This document shows positions 43,331-53,254 of a stretch of DNA of 64,000 nt, piece after piece. Every line of letters begins with the position of its first letter. Position 1 is the first letter of the stretch. The position numbers were made by a program, and so were the translations under genes. This DNA comes from Cyclobacterium xiamenense (GTDB lineage Bacteria > Bacteroidota > Bacteroidia > Cytophagales > Cyclobacteriaceae), in the NCBI RefSeq assembly GCF_009467825.1, contig NZ_WIOK01000016.1, positions 1 through 64,000 of the forward strand, given 5' to 3'. Under the pieces are notes generated by a model. That model saw only the letters and a list, made by a program, of their open reading frames with translations, was not told where the DNA came from and did not search any database.

Positions 43331-45523
43331 TCAATCGGGAAGACTAAATACAAAAACAGCCCCCTCAGGGTGGGGTTTTAGTTTCGAGCCGCCTGCAGAG
43401 ATGGCAACGTATTGTTTGCCGTTCACGGCGTATACACTAGGAGTAGCATGTCCCTCACACGGCAGCTCATACTCCCAGAGTACTTTTCCGTTGTCTTTGT
43501 CAAATGCCCGGATTTTAGAATCAGCCGTAGCCGCAATAAACAGGAGCCCTCCTGCTGTTACCACCGGACCACCATAATTCTCCGTGCCGGTAATTGGAAT
43601 GCCCCGTTGCGTCAACTCCTCGTATTCTCCCAGTGGTACTTTCCATTTTATCGTGCCCGTATTCAGGTCAACCGCATTTAGTGTTCCCCAGGGTGGCCTG
43701 ATGGCAGGATATCCTTCATCGTCCTGCCAGCGTTGGAAACCGCGGAAGACGTAAGGTGGCGCGGTATCATCCCGATTACCTTTTGAGCTAACTACCTCTT
43801 CTTCATTAAACAGGAACGTTACGATGGCGTCCAGACGCACCTGCGAGATCTGATCAAAGGCGGGCATACGTCCTCCTCCCTTTTTCATCACCTGCATTAC
43901 CGTTTCCTTGGTTAATCGACCGGACACATCTTCCAGGGAAGGAAAGCCACCGGCAGGATTGCCTCTACGATCCGTGCCATGACAGGAAGCGCAATGGATC
44001 AGGTAGTGCTTTTCGCCATTTGGCAATGTGGAACCATCGGCCTTTTTAGTGGGAACCAGCTGGTAAAACCAGGGGATCTCGTTTACATTCACGTACAGTA
44101 TTCCCTCAGGATCTGCTGCAGCGCCACCCCATTCCATGCCGCCATCGAATCCGGGAAACATGATGGTTTGGTCGGTACTGGGGGGCGGGTAGGCCCCAAA
44201 ATTTCCCGATTGACCGAATACCTCTTTACTCATTTGCCGTGCTCTGGGAGAAATGGTCGAAAAATCCTCCGCCGTATAGGCTTGCCGCATCAACGGAGGC
44301 GGCTTGGTCGGAAAGGGTTGTGTGGGCCAGGTTTGGATTTCATCGATTTCAGAGGCAGCTTGTGGACGTTCTTCAATCGACCATATTGGTTCTCCGGTAA
44401 CCCTGTCAAACACAAACAAAAGCCCCATTTTGGTACCGACAGCAACAATGTCAACCTTTTTTCCCTCTTGCGTTACCGTCAGTAAAGTTGGCGGTTGGGG
44501 GATATCCAGATCCCAAAGATCGTGATGCACGAGTTGGTGGTGCCAAAGGCGCTTTCCTGTATTCGCATCCAATGCAATGAGCGAATTGGCAAATAAATTC
44601 TCTCCATACCGACCGCCCCCATAAAAATCCGGACCGGCCGTTTCCGTTGATACATAGACAATGCCGCGCGGTATATCAATAGCCAGCCCTGACCAATCCG
44701 ATGCGCCTCCGGACTTTTCCAAGTAGTTTTCCGGCCAGGTATCGGATCCAAATTCACCGGGTCGGGGCAAGGTGTGAAAAATCCACCTTCGCTTTCCTGT
44801 ACGCATATCAAATGCACGCACGGCACCGGGAATATCTTCCCCCACGTTGGCCCCGATGATAAACATATCCTTGTAAATCTGTCCAGGGGTATTGAGCATT
44901 ACATTCGGCATGCCCAAAACGTCCATTTCAGCACCCAGGTGAATCGATCCTTGCTCCCCAAATGAGTTGATGAGTTCACCGGTTTTCGCATTCAATGCAT
45001 ACAACCTGTTTCCTTTCATGGTAAGTAGGCGTCCAACTTCACCATCATCCCAATACATCAGCCCCCGTTGGTCCCCGTCGGCAAGTGATTCATGAATCTC
45101 GGAAGGATCAAATGTCCAGTGTACCTTGCCTGTTGCCCCATCCAAAGCGACAACCCGACTGCGCGGGGTAGCCGTATACAGCCAACCATCAACAATAAGG
45201 TTATTTGTTTGAAAATTGGCCGAGTCTCCGGTTAGATACGTCCAGGCCAATTCCAATTGAGCCACATTGTCTTTGTTTATTTGATCCAGCTTGGAGTATT
45301 GATTGCTGCTAGGGTGACCCAAATAAGTTGCCCAGTCGGCACCGGCACCCACTGGTTCGGATTCTGTACAGGCAGGCCCGGCAATAGCGAGAAAACAGAC
45401 GAATAGGAGGCTGTATGTTGAAAGACAATGATCCTCATTCCATCTCTTCCTTGAAATAGCTATGTGGATAACTCGATAAAGAAATTGCAAAACTGTCAAA
45501 CGATGGATCATGTATTTGTTCAT
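43331..45523 (-). CDS. PQQ-dependent dehydrogenase with inserted cytochrome c domain, lipoprotein
   Basis: This 730-residue protein is an eight-bladed quinoprotein propeller: DWATYLGHPSSNQYSKL at the mature N-terminus, then repeated W-motifs such as LDGATGKVHWTF and LDANTGKRLWHHQ. Between propeller parts lies a c-type cytochrome domain with CASCHGTD (CxxCH at 511-515) and the distal GGGRMPAF Met. The long N-terminus ends at a probable lipobox (IAGPAC). It should oxidise an alcohol or sugar in the periplasm and pass electrons through its own heme to the respiratory chain. PQQ synthesis genes are not in the window, so PQQ would be scavenged or made elsewhere. Confidence 0.9.
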   Translation of the reverse strand: MNKYMIHRLTVLQFLYRVIHIAISRKRWNEDHCLSTYSLLFVCFLAIAGPACTESEPVGAGADWATYLGHPSSNQYSKLDQINKDNVAQLELAWTYLTGDSANFQTNNLIVDGWLYTATPRSRVVALDGATGKVHWTFDPSEIHESLADGDQRGLMYWDDGEVGRLLTMKGNRLYALNAKTGELINSFGEQGSIHLGAEMDVLGMPNVMLNTPGQIYKDMFIIGANVGEDIPGAVRAFDMRTGKRRWIFHTLPRPGEFGSDTWPENYLEKSGGASDWSGLAIDIPRGIVYVSTETAGPDFYGGGRYGENLFANSLIALDANTGKRLWHHQLVHHDLWDLDIPQPPTLLTVTQEGKKVDIVAVGTKMGLLFVFDRVTGEPIWSIEERPQAASEIDEIQTWPTQPFPTKPPPLMRQAYTAEDFSTISPRARQMSKEVFGQSGNFGAYPPPSTDQTIMFPGFDGGMEWGGAAADPEGILYVNVNEIPWFYQLVPTKKADGSTLPNGEKHYLIHCASCHGTDRRGNPAGGFPSLEDVSGRLTKETVMQVMKKGGGRMPAFDQISQVRLDAIVTFLFNEEEVVSSKGNRDDTAPPYVFRGFQRWQDDEGYPAIRPPWGTLNAVDLNTGTIKWKVPLGEYEELTQRGIPITGTENYGGPVVTAGGLLFIAATADSKIRAFDKDNGKVLWEYELPCEGHATPSVYAVNGKQYVAISAGGSKLKPHPEGAVFVFSLPD

Positions 45524-45776
45524 TGCTAGTCTTTCAACGTACCAAGATAATCAATCATGGGTATAAAAACCAACCTGCACCTACGGCATATAAAGACACG
45601 ATAAACGGATAAAAATCAATAGTGTAACCTTTTTCACTAAACGTATTTTTGCAAACATTACCGGACGTAACGTTCATTGACTATTCGTTTTTATTGTGTT
45701 GCACTAAAATAGAGAATTCCGTACCCGTTTGGCACAGGCTGCTTTATGGTATTGAATGCTTTATCTGGCAATAATG

Positions 45777-47273
45777 TTACTCATTGGAATGGGTTCCGTA
45801 TAGGTTTTTACCTGCTTCCTCGTACTTATCTCCTTCGATCCAAAGGGGTTGTTGTGGGTCATTGGCAATGGTTTGTGCCGATAAGATGTAAGATTTCCAG
45901 TACTTTATCGCATAATCCAGATTGAAATTGGACACCTCGTCGGAGGCTTGGTGGTAGTGCTTGGCGATTTCTGCATCAAATGCCGTAAATCCCAGACTGA
46001 AGGTGGGGGCGGGAATTCCTTTTTTGGCAAAATTCACGTTATCGGAGCGGTCGTACAACCCCTGCTCGGGAGCCGGATCGGCAATGGCTTCCAAACCAAA
46101 GGCCCTGGCGGCCTCCTGTATGTGGTGATCTGCAGAACTGCGGCCCAGTCCGATCACCGTTACCAGAGTCGTATCGTTGTACCCGGCATTGTCAATGTTT
46201 AGGTTATAGACGATATCGGATAATTCCACCGGCGGATTGTCTGCAAAATAGGAAGAGCCCAGCAGGCCTTTTTCCTCAGCCGTCCAGGCACAAAGTAAAA
46301 TGGATCTTTTTGGCGGGTGCACACCAAAATACTGTGCCGCCTGTATCAGTGCCGCGGTACCCACAGCATTGTCCCGGGCTCCGTTATAAATCGAATCGCC
46401 TTCTGCATTGGGCGCTCCGATGCCTACGTGGTCGTAATGGGCGGAAAGCATGAGGTATTCATCCCGCATGGTATCATCGGTCCCTTCGATGTAGGCCACA
46501 ACGTTTTTGCCAGGTATTTTTCGGTTGATCTTACCCCGGATATCAATTTGCAGCTGGGAGGATTCGTCGCGGATGGCTTGGATGCGCTCTCCGGTAAGGT
46601 CTTTCATCCACAGATAAGGAATGGATTCCTCGGCATCCGGATCGGTATCCAATCCCAATTGGGGCTTGTTCAGGTAGTTCACCAGCAGACTCCAGGGAGT
46701 CGTGGGTACGTTGTACATTTCGATCAGACCGGCGGCACCTTTTGAGCGGGCCAGCGCCATTTTTTCTCGTCCGGCTGCAAAAAGCTGCGGAGGCGATAAC
46801 CTGTCGGGGGCACCGACGCGAACCACTACCCATTTTCCAGCTACCTCGACGTTTTTGTAATCTTCTTCCAATCCATACCCAAGAACGACTGCCTCAAAAT
46901 CTCCGGCTATATCGTCTCCCGCAAGTACCAGTAGCTCTTCGCCATGCTGTAGCGTATCGTTGTTCCAATAGACGGTTCCCACTGAAGGGGGGCTTGAGTA
47001 CCTAAAAGGCACCGGTTGGTAATAGCTTCCGATTTGCTCCAAAGGCTGAGCACCGTATTTTTCGAATTGATTGGCAATGTATAACGCCGCCACGTCAATT
47101 TCAGGACGGGCGGGATCCCTACCCATCAACTCGTCGGCTGCCAGAAATTTAAAATGGGAAACGGCTTCGGCTTTGTTAATGATTGCTTCGATGTCCTCTT
47201 TTTGCGCTCTCAAGGAAAAAAAGGAAAGCATCAGCACCGAAAATAAGCCAAGGGAAACTAGTTTGCGATTCAT
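45777..47273 (-). CDS. Exported M28-family zinc peptidase
   Basis: This 498-residue protein has a Sec signal peptide (cleavage near LRAQ, residues 22-25). A PA-type inserted domain (about 110-230) is followed by the M28 catalytic domain: LSAHYDHVG (His and Asp metal ligands), NGARDNAVGTA (bridging Asp), WTAEEKGLLGS (catalytic Glu pair), LNIDNAG and a late His in KHYHQASDE. M28 peptidases are aminopeptidases or carboxypeptidases; Bacteroidota use them to scavenge peptides in the periplasm. It lies about 250 bases from the quinoprotein gene and is probably its own unit. Confidence 0.92.
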   Translation of the reverse strand: MNRKLVSLGLFSVLMLSFFSLRAQKEDIEAIINKAEAVSHFKFLAADELMGRDPARPEIDVAALYIANQFEKYGAQPLEQIGSYYQPVPFRYSSPPSVGTVYWNNDTLQHGEELLVLAGDDIAGDFEAVVLGYGLEEDYKNVEVAGKWVVVRVGAPDRLSPPQLFAAGREKMALARSKGAAGLIEMYNVPTTPWSLLVNYLNKPQLGLDTDPDAEESIPYLWMKDLTGERIQAIRDESSQLQIDIRGKINRKIPGKNVVAYIEGTDDTMRDEYLMLSAHYDHVGIGAPNAEGDSIYNGARDNAVGTAALIQAAQYFGVHPPKRSILLCAWTAEEKGLLGSSYFADNPPVELSDIVYNLNIDNAGYNDTTLVTVIGLGRSSADHHIQEAARAFGLEAIADPAPEQGLYDRSDNVNFAKKGIPAPTFSLGFTAFDAEIAKHYHQASDEVSNFNLDYAIKYWKSYILSAQTIANDPQQPLWIEGDKYEEAGKNLYGTHSNE

Positions 47274-47314
47274 ACTACTTTTTGATTTAAATATAGGGAT
47301 TTATTTCGTAGAAT

Positions 47315-48031
47315 TTAGGAGTAAACAAGTTCGGGTTCCCAGCCCATATGTTCCATTATACGGTGAAAGTGTTCAGGAACCTCCGCCTGGATCTGAATTT
47401 CTTCCTGACTTTCAGGGTGCTGGAATTTTAGTGTCCAGGCATGCAGTAGTAGGTTTCGCATCTGGAAATGGCTTTCAAAAAACCTGTTTTGCTTGTTATC
47501 CCCATGTGTAGTATCTCCGATGATGTAATGGCGAATGTGTGCAAAATGCCGGCGTATTTGGTGCATTCTTCCGGTATGTGGATAGATCTTGACCAGGGAA
47601 TACCTGCTGCTGGGATACCGGTCGGAGGAAGCATAGGGAATTTCCGCCTGGGCTAGGGTCCAGTACTCCGTTACGGCCTGCTGCAATTCGTGTTCCATGT
47701 CTTTGGCCAATGGATGCGAAATCAGGGCGTGATCCTGCGGCATGTACCCGCGTACCAGGGCCAGGTAGCATTTTTTGATGGAGGTACCCGCAAATTTTGG
47801 CTGAAGCCGGGAGGCCGCCGCCGAGCTCTTGGCAAACAGCAATACGCCGGAAGTAGGACGGTCGATCCGATGCAAGGGATACACCTTGTACCCCAACTGC
47901 TCCCGCAAGAGGTGCACGGCGTAGGCGGCCATGGAGTCTTTTTCAAGGGCCGATTTGTGCACCAGTACCCCCGGTGGCTTGTTTATGGCCAGGTAGGCTT
48001 CGTCTTCGTAAATCAGGGACAGCGGGCGCAT
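47315..48031 (-). CDS. RluA/TruC-family pseudouridine synthase
   Basis: This 238-residue enzyme converts uridine to pseudouridine in RNA. The catalytic block is HRIDRPTSGVLLFAKS with the active Asp in RID. INKPPGVLVHKS is the usual N-terminal RNA-contact region and HTGRMHQIRRHFAH the late conserved one. The length and lack of an S4 domain fit TruC, which modifies U65 of tRNAs. The frame is open further upstream inside mnmA, but ATG 48031 lies two bases past the mnmA stop and begins at the normal N-terminus. With mnmA it forms a tRNA-modification pair. Confidence 0.88.
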   Translation of the reverse strand: MRPLSLIYEDEAYLAINKPPGVLVHKSALEKDSMAAYAVHLLREQLGYKVYPLHRIDRPTSGVLLFAKSSAAASRLQPKFAGTSIKKCYLALVRGYMPQDHALISHPLAKDMEHELQQAVTEYWTLAQAEIPYASSDRYPSSRYSLVKIYPHTGRMHQIRRHFAHIRHYIIGDTTHGDNKQNRFFESHFQMRNLLLHAWTLKFQHPESQEEIQIQAEVPEHFHRIMEHMGWEPELVYS

Positions 48032-48032
48032 C

Positions 48033-49247
48033 TCAGGCAATGGTTCCCGATCCAATGGCTTCATCCCCTTCGTACCAGGCCACGAATTGTCCGGCGGCGA
48101 TTCCCCGTTGGGCTTCGTCAAATCGTACATACAAACCGCTTTCTTTACGATAAAGCCGGGCCTTGCTTAACGGTTGCCGGTACCGAATCCGGGCCAGGTA
48201 CTCGGCGGTTTCACCTACCTGCAGCGCTTTATCCGGACGGATCCAATGGATGTCTGGGGTAGGAACAAACAATCCATAGCGCAGCAGGCCCGGGTGATCT
48301 TCCCCCAAACCCGTGTAGATGATGTTTTCCTGCGTATCGGTCGCAATGACAAAAAGCGGCTTACCGGTGCCACCGATGTTCAATCCTTTCCGCTGTCCGA
48401 TCGTAAAATAATGAGCCCCGTTATGCTCACCTACCACCTCTCCCTCGTTTTCCGAATACGGTGGAACAAGGCAGGTATCTTCCAGCAGTTCCTGATCGTA
48501 GGCATCGGCTTCCATGCCCGCGGGTATGCTGTTTTTTTGGTACCGCGGGGCCGATTCGGGCACGGCGATGACTTTGCCTTTTTTGGGTTTTAGTTGTTGC
48601 TGCAAAAAATCCGGAAGGCGTACCTTTCCAATAAAACAAAGGCCCTGGCTATCTTTCTTGCCCGCCGTTACCAGGTCCAAATCGGCGGCTATCGTTCGTA
48701 CCTCGGACTTTTGCAGATGACCGATGGGAAACAGGGCCTTTGCCAATTGTTCCTGGTTTAGCTGGCATAAGAAATAGCTTTGGTCTTTATTGGGATCTGC
48801 TCCTGCCAAAAGCCGGTACATTGGCTTTCCGTCAACTTCTACCGATGCTTTCTGGCAGTAATGACCGGTCGCTACATAATCCGCCTTTAGTTTCAGGGCG
48901 GTTTTCAAGAAAATGTCAAATTTGATTTCCCGGTTGCAAAGGATATCCGGATTGGGTGTTCGACCCGCCTTGTATTCTGCAAACATGTAATCGACAATGC
49001 GTTCCTTGTAATCCTCGCTCAAATCAATTGCCTGAAACGGGATACCAAGTTTTTGAGCAACCAACATCGCATCGGTGCTGTCCTCCATCCAGGGGCATTC
49101 GTTGGATAAGGTGACGGATTCATCGTGCCAGTTTTTCATAAACAAGCCAATGACCTCGTATCCTTGATCCACCAACAGACTGGCAGCTACCGAACTGTCC
49201 ACCCCTCCGGAAAGTCCTACGACCACTCGTTTTTTATTATCTTGCAT
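48033..49247 (-). CDS. mnmA: tRNA 2-thiouridine(34) synthase MnmA
   Basis: This 404-residue ATP pyrophosphatase thiolates U34 of tRNA-Lys, -Glu and -Gln. The PP-loop is SGGVDSS (13-19). The first catalytic Cys is in [12 protein letters not shown] and the second in [16 protein letters not shown] binds the substrate tRNA. The frame opens at a TTG (49268), but ATG 49247 is preferred. An exact promoter -7 element lies 66 bases upstream. It is divergent from the gluconokinase/6-phosphogluconate dehydrogenase gene. Confidence 0.96.
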   Translation of the reverse strand: MQDNKKRVVVGLSGGVDSSVAASLLVDQGYEVIGLFMKNWHDESVTLSNECPWMEDSTDAMLVAQKLGIPFQAIDLSEDYKERIVDYMFAEYKAGRTPNPDILCNREIKFDIFLKTALKLKADYVATGHYCQKASVEVDGKPMYRLLAGADPNKDQSYFLCQLNQEQLAKALFPIGHLQKSEVRTIAADLDLVTAGKKDSQGLCFIGKVRLPDFLQQQLKPKKGKVIAVPESAPRYQKNSIPAGMEADAYDQELLEDTCLVPPYSENEGEVVGEHNGAHYFTIGQRKGLNIGGTGKPLFVIATDTQENIIYTGLGEDHPGLLRYGLFVPTPDIHWIRPDKALQVGETAEYLARIRYRQPLSKARLYRKESGLYVRFDEAQRGIAAGQFVAWYEGDEAIGSGTIA

Positions 49248-49312
49248 AACCTTTTTATTCCGGGCCAAAACCTAATGGACAACAATTGGTGCCAGGGCAA
49301 TCGTTCCCTTGG

Positions 49313-49320
49313 CAAATTTA
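49313..49320 (-). promoter_or_regulatory. Possible promoter -7 element of mnmA
   Basis: The reverse strand reads TAAATTTG, an exact TAnnTTTG, 66 bases before the mnmA ATG. No TTG is found at the -33 distance. Confidence 0.3.
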
Positions 49321-49365
49321 GGGAATATACTAATCCGATCCGGATGAATTTTAGTAATTTCGCAG

Positions 49366-51267
49366 ATGGTTATCATCCTTTATGGCGTTACAGGTTGCGG
49401 AAAATCGACCGTAGGCAGGCTGTTGGCATCCCGACTGCAATTGCCTTTTTACGATGCAGATCAGTTTCATCCACCGGCCAACAAGCAAAAAATGAGGGCC
49501 GGGATTCCGCTTACAGACGAGGATCGGATTCCCTGGCTGAACGCAATCGCAAGGTCGATGGCGGAATGGGAGAAGGATGGGGGAGCGGTTCTGGCTTGCT
49601 CGGCATTGAATGAAAAATACCGCAAACTCCTTCAAGTAGTCCCCAAGCTACACTGGGTGCTGCTGCAAGGTAGCGAGGAGCTGATCAAATCCCGTTTAAA
49701 AAGTCGGGTGGGTCACTTTATGAATCCAGCGCTGTTAGACTCTCAGTTGGCCACGCTGGAGATCCCCAATTATGGGCTGAAAGTAGGAGTGGACAAAACA
49801 CCAGAAGAAGTAGTAGAAGAAATTATGGACTCAATGAATTCTGTAGCGCAACTATCCGAAATTGGTATCATTGGAATGGGCGTCATGGGCAAAAATCTCG
49901 CCTTAAACCTGGCCGCAAAGGGAACCACTTTGTCGATCTACAACCGTCATGTGCCCGGAAAGGAAGAAAAAATAGCAGAGAAAGTGCTCGCAGACAACCC
50001 TGATTTGCAACAGGTCCGCGCCTACGACGAGCTGGAAGGCTTTATGGAAAGCCTGGAATCGCCGAAAAAGGTATTGTTGATGATCCCGGCTGGCGCGGCA
50101 GTGGATCAGCAGATTGAGGAGTTATTGGAGTACCTAAACCCTGGAGATATTTTGATCGATGGGGGGAATTCCTTCTACAAAGATAGCAGTACCAGAACCC
50201 ATTACCTGCAGAAAAAGCAGGTAGTATACGTCGGTATGGGGGTATCTGGGGGGGAGGAAGGGGCCCGCTTCGGTCCATCCCTGATGCCGGGAGGAGAAAA
50301 GGCAGGTTTCGTATCGGTAAAACCGTATCTGGAAAAAATAGCAGCCAGGGATTTTCGCGGCAAGCCCTGTGTCAGCTATATTGGCCCGGAAGGGGCCGGA
50401 CACTTCGTCAAAATGGTCCACAACAGCATCGAATACGGTGAAATGCAGGCCATTGCGGAGATCTATTCGCTGATGCGGCATTACCTGCAACTGTCTGTGG
50501 ACGAAATTGCAGCTTACTTTCAATCCTGGATGGATAGCGATTTGTCCAGTTACCTACTGGAAATCACAGTGGCTATTCTTCGAAAAAAAGAAAACGGCGA
50601 ACCCTTGCTGGATAAGATTTTGGATCAGGCAGCCCAGAAAGGGACCGGCGGCTGGTCGGTGGCCACCGCGCTGGAATTCGGCGTTCCGTACGGCGTCCTG
50701 TCGGAGGCAGTAATGGCCCGCAACCTGTCGGCGCGAAAGCCTTTTCGTATGATTGCCTCGGGACTGTACCATCCGGAGAAAATATCAGGCATCGAAGACC
50801 GCGAGGCTTTTCTGCAAAAACTCCAGGCAGCCTACCAGGCAACACGGATTATCAATCACGATACCGGTTTTTCGTTGATGCTGGAGGTTTCCGAAAAAAA
50901 TAACTGGAACCTGAATTTTTCCGAGATCGCCCGCATATGGACCAATGGATGCATCATCCGCTCCCGGCTTATGGAGGAACTGGTGGACCTCTTTCAGGAA
51001 AGCAGCCGCATCCTGCTAAACCCGGAAGCGGTAGCTGCCTTAAAAAGTTACCAGTCGGACTTGTCGTACGTGGTAGGTCAGGCCCTGCAGCATGGATTCC
51101 CCGTTCCGTTACTATCCAGCGCCATTAATTGTTTCCTGGGGGCAGTGACAGCAAATTCACCGGCCAACCTGATTCAGGCCCAACGCGATTATTTTGGTGC
51201 CCATACCTACCAGCGGACGGACACAGATTCCGGAGAATCGTTTCATACCGAATGGAAGGATAGCTGA
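49366..51267 (+). CDS. Gluconokinase / 6-phosphogluconate dehydrogenase fusion
   Basis: This 633-residue protein joins two consecutive enzymes of gluconate use. Residues 1-160 are a GntK-type gluconokinase: P-loop GVTGCGKST (7-15), DADQFHPPANKQKMRAGIPL and CSALNEKYR. Residues about 165-633 are a full-length 6-phosphogluconate dehydrogenase: NAD(P)-binding GMGVMG (170-175), NRHVPGKEEK, GGEEGARFGPSLMPGG, GPEGAGHFVKMVHN with the catalytic Lys, QKGTGGW, and the C-terminal QRDYFGAHTY. All catalytic blocks look intact in both halves. The fusion would turn gluconate into ribulose 5-phosphate without releasing 6-phosphogluconate. It is a single open frame with no sign of a join error. Confidence 0.95.
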   Translation: MVIILYGVTGCGKSTVGRLLASRLQLPFYDADQFHPPANKQKMRAGIPLTDEDRIPWLNAIARSMAEWEKDGGAVLACSALNEKYRKLLQVVPKLHWVLLQGSEELIKSRLKSRVGHFMNPALLDSQLATLEIPNYGLKVGVDKTPEEVVEEIMDSMNSVAQLSEIGIIGMGVMGKNLALNLAAKGTTLSIYNRHVPGKEEKIAEKVLADNPDLQQVRAYDELEGFMESLESPKKVLLMIPAGAAVDQQIEELLEYLNPGDILIDGGNSFYKDSSTRTHYLQKKQVVYVGMGVSGGEEGARFGPSLMPGGEKAGFVSVKPYLEKIAARDFRGKPCVSYIGPEGAGHFVKMVHNSIEYGEMQAIAEIYSLMRHYLQLSVDEIAAYFQSWMDSDLSSYLLEITVAILRKKENGEPLLDKILDQAAQKGTGGWSVATALEFGVPYGVLSEAVMARNLSARKPFRMIASGLYHPEKISGIEDREAFLQKLQAAYQATRIINHDTGFSLMLEVSEKNNWNLNFSEIARIWTNGCIIRSRLMEELVDLFQESSRILLNPEAVAALKSYQSDLSYVVGQALQHGFPVPLLSSAINCFLGAVTANSPANLIQAQRDYFGAHTYQRTDTDSGESFHTEWKDS

Positions 51268-51518
51268 GGTGTTCGGTATATTTCGAGTAAATACCGCCAT
51301 TAACGGATCACATGCAGGACGTCCTCTCCATCAAGACGCTGATCCTAGAAACGATGGCGGGGCAAGGCATGGTGACCCACGAAGCAGACGCTGTCTCCCA
51401 GGTAATTGCTTATAGATAGAACGAACCGGTGTTTCCTCAAGTTTTGCGGCCGGGAAGGGAACTTCTTTTGCGGTAGATCAATTGAACAAGCGTCAACAAA
51501 GCTAATCGATCGGGTGAA

Positions 51519-51935
51519 ATGTCCATTTTTCAAAAAATAAATGCGCAGTTTTTAAACCAGGAGTTAACCTTTCAGGCCAGCAGAAGCAGTGGGCCGGGAG
51601 GGCAAAACGTCAACAAGGTGAATTCAAAAATACTGTTGAAGTTCAATATCCCCGAATCCCGTATTTTGGAAGAAATGGAAAGGGATTTCTTGATGAAAAA
51701 GTGGGCAAACAAATTGGATAACGAAGGCAATCTAATCATCCAATCCCAGGAAAGTAGGTCGCAGCTACAAAACAAAGCCATTGCCCTCCGAAAATTCTAT
51801 CATATGTTGGAAGCTGCGTTTCAGAAAAAAAAGGTAAGAAAGGCCACGCGACCCAGCAAACGGGCCGTTGAAAAACGCCTAAAAACTAAGCGTATGCAAG
51901 CCGAAAAGAAACAATACCGAGGAAAAGACTGGTAG
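51519..51935 (+). CDS. arfB: Peptidyl-tRNA hydrolase ArfB (YaeJ), ribosome rescue
   Basis: This 138-residue protein has the release-factor GGQ motif within SSGPGGQNVNKVNSK (near residue 27) and the basic C-terminal tail (KKKVRKATRPSKRAVEKR) that enters the empty mRNA channel of stalled ribosomes. ArfB cleaves peptidyl-tRNA on non-stop complexes. The length is normal for the family. It stands alone, convergent with ilvE. Confidence 0.94.
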   Translation: MSIFQKINAQFLNQELTFQASRSSGPGGQNVNKVNSKILLKFNIPESRILEEMERDFLMKKWANKLDNEGNLIIQSQESRSQLQNKAIALRKFYHMLEAAFQKKKVRKATRPSKRAVEKRLKTKRMQAEKKQYRGKDW

Positions 51936-52107
51936 CAGGTCAGATAAGTTAACTCTGGGTCAATAACCCAAGCTTTTGTTCAACTACGTGCTTTTCTGCC
52001 TATCAATGGATCTACGAGTAAATTTTTTCCGGATTGGCCTGAAAGGGTTTTCATTGATTTCTGAGCGGTGCGCCGCAGCTATTCCTGGATCTTGCGTAGC
52101 ACCATCC

Positions 52108-52142
52108 AACTATTTTGGATTTTCGAGATTTTGAAAATAGTT
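52108..52142. repeat. AT-rich inverted repeat between convergent arfB and ilvE
   Basis: AACTATTTT (52108-52116) and AAAATAGTT (52134-52142) form a perfect 9-base stem around a 17-base centre. The stem is weak and has no adjacent T run, so a terminator role is possible but not clear. Confidence 0.3.
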
Positions 52143-52177
52143 TCATACGACTAACGGTCGCAACGCGGCCCCTCTCA

Positions 52178-53221
52178 TCAGGTATCCAAGAGGTGGTTCC
52201 ACCCGTACTTGTCCGGATGCTTGCCTACTCTGACGGACGATAGCTGGTTTTTCAGCCGGTACATGCCGGCATCTGCTGCCAGGTAGGTGCCGTACGATTT
52301 CCCGTTGTAACTGATCGTTTCGATGGGAGAGATCACCGCGGCTGTGCCTGCGCCAAACGCTTCCACCCGCTCTCCGTTTTCAATGCGTTGGCATATCTCT
52401 TCAATGGCTATGGGTCTTTCTTCCACCGAAAAACCTTCCTCTTCGGCCAATTTCAATAGAGAATCACGGGTAATCCCATCCAAAATACTATCGCTAAGCG
52501 CAGGAGTGACCAGCCTGTTTCCATCCAAAACAAACAGGATGTTCATGGTTCCCGACTCTTCAATGAATTGCTTCTCTTTGGCATCCAGCCAGATGATTTG
52601 GTCGAAACCTGCTTTTTTGGCATTAATTTGCGGGAGCAGGGATGCACCATAGTTCCCACCGTTTTTTGCTGCTCCGGCACCCCCACGAGCTGCGCGAATG
52701 TAATCGGTTTCCACCTTTACCTTCAGGGGCTTGTTGTAGTAGGCCCGCATGGGAGAAAGTACGACCATAAACAGGTATTCTTGGGAAGCATCTACGCCCA
52801 ATTTTTTTTCAGTCGCGATCACAAAGGGACGGATGTACAGGGAGTACTCTGGATCGTCGATCACCCAATCCGATTCTTGTTTTAATAGCTCCTCAATGCC
52901 CTCCATGAAAAGATCCTGCGGCAAAGGCGGCATGGCCATTCGCTCCAGGGAACGGTTCATTCGCTTCCAGTGACTTTCCATTCGGAAAACATTGATTTTA
53001 CCATTGGCCATCCGAAAGGCTTTGAGTCCCTCGAATACCGTCTGACCGTAATGAAAGCACATGGCCAGTGGCGATAAAGAAATGGCTTGTACCGGAGAAA
53101 TGCGGTAGGCAGACCATTCCCCCTTTTGGTAAGCGGCCACCAGCATTCGATCGGTGGATTGAACGCCAAAGGTGAAGTTTTCAAAGTCAAAATCGGGTCG
53201 TTGCGTTTCGGTTTGGTTCAT
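52178..53221 (-). CDS. ilvE: Branched-chain amino acid aminotransferase
   Basis: This 347-residue fold-type IV PLP enzyme carries out the last step of leucine, isoleucine and valine synthesis. Visible blocks are FHYGQTVFEGLKAFR, YIRPFVIATE, NGGNYGASLLPQ, QIIWLDAKEKQFIEESGTMN and GAGTAAVISPI. The length and the GQTVFEGLKA block fit the eukaryote-like class II BCAT subgroup that is usual in Bacteroidota. It is followed upstream, after 33 bases, by the DinB/YfiT gene on the same strand. Confidence 0.95.
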   Translation of the reverse strand: MNQTETQRPDFDFENFTFGVQSTDRMLVAAYQKGEWSAYRISPVQAISLSPLAMCFHYGQTVFEGLKAFRMANGKINVFRMESHWKRMNRSLERMAMPPLPQDLFMEGIEELLKQESDWVIDDPEYSLYIRPFVIATEKKLGVDASQEYLFMVVLSPMRAYYNKPLKVKVETDYIRAARGGAGAAKNGGNYGASLLPQINAKKAGFDQIIWLDAKEKQFIEESGTMNILFVLDGNRLVTPALSDSILDGITRDSLLKLAEEEGFSVEERPIAIEEICQRIENGERVEAFGAGTAAVISPIETISYNGKSYGTYLAADAGMYRLKNQLSSVRVGKHPDKYGWNHLLDT

Positions 53222-53254
53222 GAGGTTTGTACGACTAATACATTACTTATTTAC

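Noticed and set aside
49366-51267. Two separate genes (gntK and gnd) joined by a sequencing error
   Set aside because: The frame is continuous with a sensible linker and no stop or start signals between the domains; the junction around residue 160 shows no homopolymer run that would suggest an error.
37474-51496. Shared 13-base word (TGAACAAGCGTCA) at about 37474 and 51484
   Set aside because: It occurs only twice, its flanks differ completely, and it is short enough to be chance.
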